Source of the DNA: Candidatus Gastranaerophilales bacterium | Lineage (GTDB): Bacteria; Cyanobacteriota; Vampirovibrionia; Gastranaerophilales; Gastranaerophilaceae | Assembly (NCBI GenBank): GCA_944324195.1 | Contig: CALUVJ010000006.1 | Coordinates: 1 to 41,759 of the forward strand | Direction of reading: 5' to 3' | Length of the DNA: 41,759 nucleotides | Shown here: one piece after another, positions 25,319 to 32,141 of the stretch | Numbering within the stretch: position 1 is the stretch's first letter | How the letters are laid out: each line of letters starts with the position of its first letter | Program-made: the position numbers and the translations under genes | The notes under the pieces: model-generated | The model's input: the letters and a program-made list of their open reading frames with translations, nothing else | The model's database searches: none | What the model was told of the DNA's origin: nothing

Positions 25319-26498
25319 TTGCAAGCACACTTTCCGGATTTTCTTCTTCTGTTTCTATTAGTAATTTTTCAGGGATTTTTTTATTTGTGCTTATCCCAAA
25401 ATCTTTTAGGGCTTCTACTTGTGAGAAAAGACTCGGTTTATTTTTATTTCCGCGCCTGAAACGGTTAATTGTAGTGTTTAGTTTTTTGTTAACATCATCA
25501 AAGCGTTTTTGAACATCTACTAAATCTTCGCAAAATTGTACAAAAGTTTCGTATAAATTTGTACCTGCACTGACTATTTGCGTTATACTTTCTTTTTGTT
25601 TCTGTTGTGCCATGAGTTGATTTACGAGTCTTATGGTTGCTAAGAGTGAGGATGTTCCGACAATAATAATGTTAGCCTTATAGGCACTGTTTATAAGATC
25701 AGAATCTTCGTATAATAAATTTACGGATGTTTCTACCGGCATGTACATAAGAACAAAATCCGGCTGAGACAAGTCTCCGGCATTTTGATAATTTTTATTT
25801 GCCAAATCTGAAATTCGTTTTTTAACTTCTGTTTTAAAATCTTTGAGTTTAGTTTCATCTTTAATATAATCTAAATAACTTGTAAGAGTTACTTTAGAGT
25901 CGATAATTAAATGGTGGTTATTCGGAAGATTGATAACAATATCAGGTCTTACAATATGTTCCTCGTTATCTTTCAGATTAGCTGATGTCATTACCATTTG
26001 TTTTGAATAGTGTATACCTTCAACCATGCCGCAAGATTGCAAAATTGTATCCAGCAGATTTTCGCCGTAAGAACCTTTTACATTTTGATTTTTTGTCAAT
26101 GCTTCTATAAGATTTTTCGCTTCTTGTTCTATAATTTTGTTATTCTTTTCCAAATTTCCGATTTGTTCGACAATTTTTGTAGTATTTTCTACTCCGGAAA
26201 GGTTAAATTTTTCAACTTTTGCTTTAAATTCACCTAATTCTTTTGTAAGCGGAAGAATTTTTTCTTCAAGAGTTTCTCTGTTTTGTTTTCTGAGATCCTC
26301 CTGTTCATTCTTAATAGTTTCATTTGCAAGTTGTACAAAATCACGCTTAATAATTTCCTGCAATTCTTCAGTTGACTTTGATCTTGCATTTAGTGTTATT
26401 AATTCTTCTTTCAGAGAGATTATTTTTTTTGAATAAATAAAATAAGTCGCTATAAATGTAATTACCGCGCCAAGAACAAATGATAAAACTTCAGTCAC
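25311..26498 (-). CDS. rmuC: RmuC-family protein
   Basis: A 395-residue RmuC homologue, a nuclease-like protein linked in E. coli to limiting recombination at inverted repeats. An N-terminal membrane anchor (about residues 5-24, LSFVLGAVITFIATYFIYS) is followed by a coiled coil (about 25-140). The conserved RmuC domain comes next: KGSYGENLLDTIL at about 144, RPDIVINLPNNHHLIIDSK, DFVLMYMPVE and ANIIIVGTSSLLATIRLV. Start is GTG with an excellent Shine-Dalgarno (AGGAGG). It overlaps the response-regulator gene, an unusual partner. A terminator just upstream separates it from the Bax-inhibitor-like gene. Confidence 0.9.
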   Translation of the reverse strand: MTEVLSFVLGAVITFIATYFIYSKKIISLKEELITLNARSKSTEELQEIIKRDFVQLANETIKNEQEDLRKQNRETLEEKILPLTKELGEFKAKVEKFNLSGVENTTKIVEQIGNLEKNNKIIEQEAKNLIEALTKNQNVKGSYGENLLDTILQSCGMVEGIHYSKQMVMTSANLKDNEEHIVRPDIVINLPNNHHLIIDSKVTLTSYLDYIKDETKLKDFKTEVKKRISDLANKNYQNAGDLSQPDFVLMYMPVETSVNLLYEDSDLINSAYKANIIIVGTSSLLATIRLVNQLMAQQKQKESITQIVSAGTNLYETFVQFCEDLVDVQKRFDDVNKKLNTTINRFRRGNKNKPSLFSQVEALKDFGISTNKKIPEKLLIETEEENPESVLAND

Positions 26499-26514
26499 CT
26501 TATCCTCCTAAAAA

Positions 26515-26545
26515 ATAAGCTTCTTTTATTATAAAAGAAGCTTAT
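26515..26545 (-). terminator. Terminator of the Bax-inhibitor-like gene
   Basis: ATAAGCTTCTTTTAT and its exact complement form a 15-bp inverted repeat. On the minus strand it is followed by six T, just before the rmuC Shine-Dalgarno. Confidence 0.8.
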
Positions 26546-26553
26546 CAAAAAAT

Positions 26554-27279
26554 CTATCTTCTGTCCTGCAGTTTAGCAAGCAGTCTTAATATTTCCATAT
26601 ACAGCCATACTATTGTGACCATAAGTCCGAATGCGCCGTACCATTCCATATCTTTAGGCAGGTAATTTTGTGCACCCCGTTCAATAAAGTCAAAGTCTAT
26701 TATAAGGTTCAGTGCGGCTATTATTACTACAAGTACACTAAATCCTATACCCATCAAAGATGACGAGTTAATTACAGGTACCGCAAAATGGAAAAAGCTT
26801 CCGATAAAATTAACCAAATATATAACCGCAACAGATGCGGTTGCTATAAAAATTACACTTCTGAATTTATCAGTGCATCTGATTAAATTCATTTTATACA
26901 AAATAAGCATAGAAAATAATGCTGCAAAAGTTCCTGCAACGGCCTGAGAAACGATACCCGGGTAAGAAGCTTCAAAAATTGCGGAAATTCCTCCCAGCAG
27001 CATGCCTTCACAAGCGGCATAAACCGGAATTAAGTATTTTATTCTTGTAAAAGCAATTACCAGTGCAAGTATAAAACCGACAATAGCGCCGGCACCTGTA
27101 AGCATCATTGCCAAATCTGTATAACCTAAAGTAAAACGGGACCAGACAAAAGCTGCTGCTGCAACCAATAAAATTCCTAAAAATGCTGTAATTTGAATCG
27201 TACCGTTTATGGTCATCGGTTCCCCTTGCAAAACTCTTTCTTGTTCCGCAAATTTTTCATTTAATATCGGATTAGCCAT
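26554..27279 (-). CDS. Bax inhibitor-1/YccA-family membrane protein
   Basis: A 241-residue integral membrane protein of the Bax inhibitor-1-like (BI-1/YccA, COG4760-type) family. Seven hydrophobic helices are visible after a 25-residue polar N-terminus. Conserved features include the early MTINGTI, the PVYAACEGMLLGGISAIFE helix, a central TATASVAVIYLVNFIG segment and the late IIDFDFIERGAQNYLPKDME loop with its acidic pair. The last helix ends LRLLAKLQDRR. Family members are proposed calcium or pH-sensitive channels or stress factors; the bacterial role is not settled. Monocistronic, with GGAGGGAAT before the ATG. Confidence 0.88.
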   Translation of the reverse strand: MANPILNEKFAEQERVLQGEPMTINGTIQITAFLGILLVAAAAFVWSRFTLGYTDLAMMLTGAGAIVGFILALVIAFTRIKYLIPVYAACEGMLLGGISAIFEASYPGIVSQAVAGTFAALFSMLILYKMNLIRCTDKFRSVIFIATASVAVIYLVNFIGSFFHFAVPVINSSSLMGIGFSVLVVIIAALNLIIDFDFIERGAQNYLPKDMEWYGAFGLMVTIVWLYMEILRLLAKLQDRR

Positions 27280-27356
27280 ATTCCCTCCTTCTAACCTCTA
27301 ATAGAATTATATCATATAAAATTGTTCTATTCGGTGAAATTAATTTTTTTTTAATG

Positions 27357-27362
27357 TAATAT
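27357..27362 (+). promoter_or_regulatory. -10 box of the ABC exporter gene, leaderless start
   Basis: TAATAT ends 6 nt before the GTG start at 27369, the same spacing as at 856 and 29911. No Shine-Dalgarno is present and no convincing -35 is visible. Confidence 0.45.
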
Positions 27363-27368
27363 TTTAAT

Positions 27369-29105
27369 GTGAAAAGATTGAGAACTTTTTTTAAATATTT
27401 CAAAAATAATAAAAGTGCTTTTTACAAGTACTCTTGTTTATCTTTTCTTGTAGGAATTTTGGAACTTTTCGGAGTCGCGCTTACTTATCCTTTTATAATG
27501 AAGCTGCTGGATAAAGAACCTGCGGAAGGGTGGATGAATTCTCCTTTAATTATCGGCGTCGGAATTATAGTACTGTTTTTGCTGAAAAATGCGGTAATGA
27601 TTCTTTATTCTTATCTTCAGGCAAGGTTTACAAAAAATGTCGAAGCGGAGATAAATTTGAGTTTTATGAGATACTTTTTATCTTCACCTTATCAAATAAG
27701 TGCAAAAATTCCCCTTGCAAAGAAAGAAAATATCCTTGGTTTTATTATTCCTAATATTATAAGCAACTACATTTTAAGGCTGCTTAATTTGAATGTAAAC
27801 TTCTTTATCTTTTTTCTGATATCACTTTTTCTGGTGATTAAATTCCCGATTGCGACAATAATTACCTTGCTTTTTGCAGCTTTTCTTATAGCGGTTCAAA
27901 ATTATATATTTAAACCGCGCTTGCTTAAAATATCCGAAAAATTGAGTCGTACATCTGCCCTGTATACCCAGCGGGGAAATGAAGCCATTCTTAATATTAA
28001 AAGTGTAAAAGTTTCGCATAATGAAAAATTCTTTTTTGATAATTATCAATCCGCAATTTATAATTTTTTCAAGATAGGACAGGAAACTTTATTTTTAAGC
28101 ACAATACCGCCGTATATAACGGAACCTTTTATAATAATTTTATTATTTGTACTTCTTTCCGTAATCTCAATAGAAAATTTTTCCCAGCCTGAAAAATTGG
28201 TGGCGTCATTTGCGGTAATTGTTTCTGCAATATTCCGCCTTTCACCGACAATTGCAAGAATTCAGGTGAATTTAAACGGGATAAATTCGATATTGCCGCT
28301 TGTAGATGAGTTTCTTGATTTATGTAAAAATTTTAATATTACTCAGGTAAAAGAATTGGAGCCTGTTGATTATTATCATATGCAAAGTAAAATCGAGTTA
28401 AAAAACATAAATTTCGGATACGAAAAAGATAAATTAACGCTAAAAAATATTAACCTTACTATTAATAAGGGTGATTTTATCGGAATAGCAGGACTCTCAG
28501 GTGCGGGTAAAACAACATTGGCGGATGTAATTTCAGGCCTGCTTATTCCGTCAGACGGAGAGTTTCTTGTAGACGGAAAAATTTTGACAAAACCGCTTCA
28601 TATCGGATATATTCCTCAAGAATTTAGTGTTATAAATGCAACAATTAAGGAAAATGTTATTTTTGGCTCCGCAAAATGTAATGATGAAGATGTTATAAAT
28701 GCCCTTAAAAAAGCGCAGCTTTATGATTTCATTGAGCAGAACTTGAAAGACGGTATTAATTCAAATCCTTTTGTTGATTCGGCGGGATTGTCGCAGGGCC
28801 AGAAACAAAGATTAGCTCTGGCAAGAGCGTTGTATTCAAATCCGGATATTTTAATTTTGGATGAAGCGACTTCGTCTCTGGATCTTAAGACGGAAGATGA
28901 AATCTGCCATATATTAAATGCCTTGAAAGGCGATAAAACAATAATTGCAATCGCTCACAGACTTTCTACCATTAAATCCGCAGATAAGATAGTTTTTATG
29001 AAAAACGCTGAGATATCTGATATCGCAGCGTTTGATGAACTTATAATTAAGAATAATGATTTTAAAGAACTTGTTGATTTATCTAATATAAAATCGGAGT
29101 ATTAA
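27369..29105 (+). CDS. ABC exporter half-transporter (fused permease-ATPase)
   Basis: A 578-residue ABC transporter with six membrane helices (about 15-310) and a C-terminal nucleotide-binding domain. All ATPase motifs are intact: Walker A GLSGAGKTT at about 374, Q-loop YIPQEF at about 415, signature LSQGQKQRLALARAL at about 473, Walker B ILILDEATSSLD at about 493 and H-loop AHRLS. The overall pattern is that of MsbA/PglK-type exporters for lipids, lipid-linked sugars or peptides. It presumably works as a homodimer. Start is GTG with no Shine-Dalgarno and a -10 box 6 nt upstream. It overlaps the convergent 50-residue gene by 4 nt at the stop codons. No glycan genes are adjacent to specify cargo. 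Confidence 0.9.
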   Translation: MKRLRTFFKYFKNNKSAFYKYSCLSFLVGILELFGVALTYPFIMKLLDKEPAEGWMNSPLIIGVGIIVLFLLKNAVMILYSYLQARFTKNVEAEINLSFMRYFLSSPYQISAKIPLAKKENILGFIIPNIISNYILRLLNLNVNFFIFFLISLFLVIKFPIATIITLLFAAFLIAVQNYIFKPRLLKISEKLSRTSALYTQRGNEAILNIKSVKVSHNEKFFFDNYQSAIYNFFKIGQETLFLSTIPPYITEPFIIILLFVLLSVISIENFSQPEKLVASFAVIVSAIFRLSPTIARIQVNLNGINSILPLVDEFLDLCKNFNITQVKELEPVDYYHMQSKIELKNINFGYEKDKLTLKNINLTINKGDFIGIAGLSGAGKTTLADVISGLLIPSDGEFLVDGKILTKPLHIGYIPQEFSVINATIKENVIFGSAKCNDEDVINALKKAQLYDFIEQNLKDGINSNPFVDSAGLSQGQKQRLALARALYSNPDILILDEATSSLDLKTEDEICHILNALKGDKTIIAIAHRLSTIKSADKIVFMKNAEISDIAAFDELIIKNNDFKELVDLSNIKSEY

Positions 29106-29254
29106 AGGACTCTTACTTTGTCCATAATTTGTGTAATTTTTTCTCTAAAAGCATTATCTACAGGCGAAGAAGTGTAGCCTTCTAATCTGGCAGCTTCTTC
29201 TCTTTGAATTAAATCTTTTTCTAATAAAGCCAACTTTCTCAATGCGATATTCAT
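29102..29254 (-). CDS. 50-residue conserved-looking small protein
   Basis: A short gene translated from an ATG at 29254, preceded by a perfect Shine-Dalgarno (AGGAGGTTACC) and a good promoter at 29281-29309. The 50-residue product begins MNIALRKLALLEKDLIQREE, continues through a GYTSSPVDNAFREKI stretch and ends IMDKVRVL. It is helical and charged, with no signal peptide or cysteines. A different frame over the same bases gives a longer ORF (29154-29351), but that one lacks a ribosome-binding site and starts in the terminator region. The stop codon (29102-29104) overlaps that of the ABC exporter. Function unknown; it may be a small regulatory or adaptor protein. Confidence 0.7.
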   Translation of the reverse strand: MNIALRKLALLEKDLIQREEAARLEGYTSSPVDNAFREKITQIMDKVRVL

Positions 29255-29280
29255 GGTAACCTCCTGTCTGTTTACCTTGT

Positions 29281-29309
29281 TTATTAATCTTACATATATA
29301 TAAAGTCAA
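29281..29309 (-). promoter_or_regulatory. Promoter of the 50-residue gene
   Basis: On the minus strand: TTGACT (29304-29309), a 17-nt spacer and TAATAA (29281-29286), then about 26 nt to the ATG with its Shine-Dalgarno. Confidence 0.6.
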
Positions 29310-29354
29310 GAAAAAATGTAAAATTGCCTGTTTTGTAAAGAAATATTGCAAAAT

Positions 29355-29389
29355 AAAAAAGACTGTAACAGTTACATACAGCCTTTTTT
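29355..29389 (-). terminator. Terminator after gloA
   Basis: An imperfect stem (AAAAAAGGCTGTA with TACAGTCTTTTTT on the minus strand, one mismatch) ends in six T. It lies about 95 nt downstream of the gloA stop, after a repeat element. Confidence 0.6.
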
Positions 29390-29399
29390 AAGCCAAAAC

Positions 29400-29485
29400 G
29401 GTTTAAATTCCCTTCACGTTTCACCCTTCACTTCTATTTACTATTCACTGCTCACTATTCACTAACCCAATGCATTTACCCCTAC
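29400..29485. repeat. Composite repeat: heptad tract plus CCCAATGCATTTACCCC box
   Basis: Imperfect heptads (CCCTTCAC, TTTCAC, CTATTTACTATTCACTGC, CTATTCACTAA) run directly into CCCAATGCATTTACCCC at about 29465-29481. The gloA stop codon (plus-strand CTA, 29482-29484) abuts the box. Same order as the element at 10717-10761 on the other strand. Confidence 0.75.
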
Positions 29486-29865
29486 CATTTAACTTGTTCT
29501 ATCAATTCAATTTCATATCCGTCAGGATCTTTTATGAAAGCAATTTTTGAACCCTTGCCCGTTAAATCAAACGGGGGGTAAAGATAGGAATAGCCCAGCT
29601 TATCTATTTTTGTGGTAAAATCATCCAGAGACTCTACCCCAAAAGCAAAATGCCCGAAACCGCTCCCGATATCATAACCGCTTTCCGGAGTTTCGTCATT
29701 ATAAGTTAATTCAATCTGGCAGCAGCCGGATTCGTCTGTTAAGAAGTATAACCAGCAATCATCAAGTCTTTTTTTGTGGTCAAGTTTCATATTTAAAACT
29801 TCCGTGTAAAATTTTAAAGACTCTTCAATATTTTTAACTCTAATCATTGTATGCAAAAATTTCAT
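29482..29865 (-). CDS. gloA: Lactoylglutathione lyase (glyoxalase I)
   Basis: A 127-residue glyoxalase I that isomerises the methylglyoxal-thiol hemithioacetal. The expected metal ligands are all in place: H5 (FLHTMIRV), E52 (QIELTYN), H72 (FGHFAFGV) and E120 (YEIELIEQ). Length and the DPDGYEIELI ending are typical. Shine-Dalgarno GGAGGG precedes the ATG. It is divergently transcribed from the thioesterase gene at 29911 across a 45-nt spacer. Its stop codon touches an interspersed repeat box. Confidence 0.93.
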   Translation of the reverse strand: MKFLHTMIRVKNIEESLKFYTEVLNMKLDHKKRLDDCWLYFLTDESGCCQIELTYNDETPESGYDIGSGFGHFAFGVESLDDFTTKIDKLGYSYLYPPFDLTGKGSKIAFIKDPDGYEIELIEQVKW

Positions 29866-29895
29866 ATTGCCCTCCTTACATTATTGATTATATCA

Positions 29896-29904
29896 TGGTA
29901 GAAT
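29896..29904 (+). promoter_or_regulatory. Extended -10 promoter, leaderless thioesterase operon
   Basis: TGGTAGAAT is an extended -10; TTACAT at 29876-29881 is a possible -35 (17-nt spacer). The ATG at 29911 follows 6 nt after the hexamer, with no Shine-Dalgarno. Confidence 0.6.
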
Positions 29905-29910
29905 AATCAT

Positions 29911-30327
29911 ATGAAACATACATTTGAACAAAAAGTTTATTACTCTGATACGGATTCATTCGGAATTGTCTGGCATGGTTCATATTTAAGGTGGCTTGAA
30001 ATGGGAAGAGTTGACCTTTGTGAATCGGTAGGACTTAATATGCTTGATTTAGAAAAACAGGACATTGTACTTCCGGTTACCAATATGAATATCAGATATA
30101 AAGCTTCAGGCAAACTTAATGACATAGTAATAGTTGAGACAGAGGTTAAAAAAATCACTCCTGTTACAATTATTTTTGAGCAGACAATAAGAAACAAAGA
30201 AAGCGGCAAGTTATTTTTGCAGGCTGAATTTGAAGTTGTAGCGGTTCATAATGACGGCAGATTGCACAGAAGAATGCCTGAAGTTTTGAAAAATGCGTTT
30301 GAAAAGGTACTGTCATGCCCCGTTTAA
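29911..30327 (+). CDS. Acyl-CoA thioesterase, YbgC/4HBT family
   Basis: A 138-residue single hotdog-fold thioesterase. The catalytic signature is near the N-terminus: D15, G18, H22 and Y25 in YSDTDSFGIVWHGSYLRWLE (residues 11-30). This is the form typical of YbgC-like enzymes that hydrolyse short-chain or hydroxybenzoyl acyl-CoA esters. It is first in an operon with a pseudouridine synthase and coaE. Its last 13 nt overlap the next start. It appears to be translated from a leaderless mRNA. Confidence 0.88.
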   Translation: MKHTFEQKVYYSDTDSFGIVWHGSYLRWLEMGRVDLCESVGLNMLDLEKQDIVLPVTNMNIRYKASGKLNDIVIVETEVKKITPVTIIFEQTIRNKESGKLFLQAEFEVVAVHNDGRLHRRMPEVLKNAFEKVLSCPV

Positions 30328-31076
30328 ACAAATATATAGCATCAACAGGAATTTGTTCCAGAAGAAAAGCTGATGAACTTATTCTGGAAGGAAGAGTTCG
30401 CGTTAATGACAGGATTATTGAAGAACTCGGATTTCATGTAAGAGAAAAGGATAAAGTCTATGTGGATAATAAACTTGTAAGACCTCAAAACTTGGAGTAT
30501 TATAAGTTTTTTAAACCCGCAGGATACATAACAACTTCCGAAGATGAAAAAAACAGAAAAACGATTTATGATATAATTCCGCCGGAATTAAAATATCTTA
30601 AACCTGTAGGACGTCTCGATAAAGACTCAACAGGACTTATTATACTTACAAATGACGGAGAACTTATTAATGATATGACGCACCCGTCTGTAAAAGTTCC
30701 CAAGGTTTATCTGGTTCATATTAACGGCAAATTTACACCGGAAGATGCAAAAAAGATGTTTGAAGGTATTGAGATAGAAACTGATACCGGCGAGAAGAAA
30801 ACCGCTTATGCAGAAACTTTTCCGGTAGAAATAGATACAAATTCTTCTGCGGTTCAGGTAACTCTTTATCAGGGAATCAACCGTCAGATAAGAAAAATGT
30901 TTGCAAAATTAGGTTTTGAAGTCGAAAGTTTAAAACGTGTTCAACATGCAACTATTACATTGGAAGGTATGAAACGCGGACAGGTTAAAGCTTTAAAACC
31001 TAAACAGGTTAAGGAACTTAAAAATTATATTGCAAAAATAAAGAGGGAATATGCTCAAAGCAGCAATAACGGGTAA
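30315..31076 (+). CDS. rRNA pseudouridine synthase, RsuA/RluB family
   Basis: A 253-residue enzyme with an N-terminal S4 RNA-binding domain (about 1-60, RLNKYIASTGICSRRKADEL) and the RsuA/RluB catalytic domain. The active-site motif GRLDKDSTGLIILTNDGEL has the nucleophile D102. The QGINRQIRKMFAKLGF segment (about 190-207) is also family-typical. RluB-type (23S) is more likely than RsuA from the overall pattern, but the target base cannot be fixed by eye. It overlaps the preceding gene by 13 nt and coaE by 26 nt, a tightly coupled operon. Confidence 0.9.
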   Translation: MPRLNKYIASTGICSRRKADELILEGRVRVNDRIIEELGFHVREKDKVYVDNKLVRPQNLEYYKFFKPAGYITTSEDEKNRKTIYDIIPPELKYLKPVGRLDKDSTGLIILTNDGELINDMTHPSVKVPKVYLVHINGKFTPEDAKKMFEGIEIETDTGEKKTAYAETFPVEIDTNSSAVQVTLYQGINRQIRKMFAKLGFEVESLKRVQHATITLEGMKRGQVKALKPKQVKELKNYIAKIKREYAQSSNNG

Positions 31077-31608
31077 TATAGCTTCCGGGAAATCTCAGAT
31101 TGAAAGACTTATTTCCGAAAAATATCCTGTTTATGATACTGACAAAATAGCGCATAAAATTCTTGATAATTTAAAGGAGTTTTACGGCTATGATGTTTTT
31201 ATCAACGGAAAGATTGACAGAAAAAAGCTTGGTGAATTGGTTTTTTCTAATCCTGATTTAAAAAAGAAGTTGGAAGAGATTATTCATCCGCAAGTAAAGC
31301 GAGAAATTTTAAAAATTTTTGAACAGAATTTACCTTATGTGTTTATATCGGTGCCGCTCCTGTTTGAAACAGGGTTTGACAGGCTTTTTGATAAAATAAT
31401 ATTCGTATCGGCCGATTCAAGTATAAGGCTTGAACGCCTGATGAAAAGAAATAATTTTTCAGAAAGCGAAGCCTTGCTAAGAATAAATTCACAGGCCGGT
31501 GAAGAAGAAAAGATACAAAAATCAGATTTTGTTATTTATAACAACTCCTCTTTAAATGAACTGGAAAGACAAGTTGCTATTGTAATTAACAAAATAGAAA
31601 ATCTTTAA
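31051..31608 (+). CDS. coaE: Dephospho-CoA kinase
   Basis: A 185-residue kinase for the last step of coenzyme A synthesis. The P-loop is GNIASGKS (G8 to S15); the usual form is GxIGSGKS, so the first variable positions are atypical but the GKS core is intact. YDTDKIAHKIL, LEEIIHPQVK, VPLLFETGF and the lid region RLMKRNNFSESEALLRI are all family features. It is slightly shorter than usual (about 195-205). It starts 26 nt inside the pseudouridine synthase gene and is the last gene of the operon. Confidence 0.92.
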   Translation: MLKAAITGNIASGKSQIERLISEKYPVYDTDKIAHKILDNLKEFYGYDVFINGKIDRKKLGELVFSNPDLKKKLEEIIHPQVKREILKIFEQNLPYVFISVPLLFETGFDRLFDKIIFVSADSSIRLERLMKRNNFSESEALLRINSQAGEEEKIQKSDFVIYNNSSLNELERQVAIVINKIENL

Positions 31609-31620
31609 AAAGAAATAAAT

Positions 31621-32097
31621 TTATCCCTTTTTGGCATATTTCAGAAATATTTGTTCTTTTGTCTGCATCAGTTCTTCAACAATAAGCCATTTACCTGTAG
31701 ACTGTTGTTCAACAATCATATAGGTTTTTAGTTTGTATGTTTCGCCTGAAGGCTGTCTTAATGATGAAACTTTATATTTATTATCTGAAATCTTTGAAAC
31801 TTCAATATTAGTGTAGCTGTTTGTATAGTGTCTTAATTTAGCACCGGCCTGGCCGATTTTCATTTGAGTAATATAAGTTGATGTATTTGTTTCAACATCT
31901 ACCGTAGACCCGTCAGGTTTTACGACCTGTCTTATGATTCTTGCTTTAGGGGAGTACATATCAGCAACAGTAGGGCTGTACGAATTTGCCGCTTTAACAT
32001 AATTGTTAAAAAATTCAGCGGCTTTTTCCTTATTGTCCGCAAAAACAGACAACGATACCCCTGCAAATACTATTATTAATGATAATATTTTTTTCAT
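31621..32097 (-). CDS. Small secreted protein, possibly NTF2-like fold
   Basis: A 158-residue exported protein of unknown function. Residues 1-20 form a Sec signal peptide (MKKILSLIIVFAGVSLSVFA, cleavage before DNK). The mature part begins with a helix (EKAAEFFNNYVKAANS), then alternating strands (ARIIRQVVKPDGSTVDVETN, KYKVSSLRQPSGETY, YMIVEQQSTGKWLIVEELMQ). This order resembles NTF2-like/SnoaL ketosteroid-isomerase-type folds, but that is by pattern only. A Shine-Dalgarno (AGAGG) is present. It converges with coaE and is followed by lysC upstream on the same strand with a 44-nt gap. Confidence 0.7.
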   Translation of the reverse strand: MKKILSLIIVFAGVSLSVFADNKEKAAEFFNNYVKAANSYSPTVADMYSPKARIIRQVVKPDGSTVDVETNTSTYITQMKIGQAGAKLRHYTNSYTNIEVSKISDNKYKVSSLRQPSGETYKLKTYMIVEQQSTGKWLIVEELMQTKEQIFLKYAKKG

Positions 32098-32141
32098 TTT
32101 AACCTCTTCTGGTGTAACGAATTTTATAAAAAAATGTTCAG

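Noticed and set aside
29154-29351. 65-residue ORF on the minus strand
   Set aside because: It begins inside the gloA terminator, has no Shine-Dalgarno and is in a different frame from the 50-residue gene, which has perfect signals.
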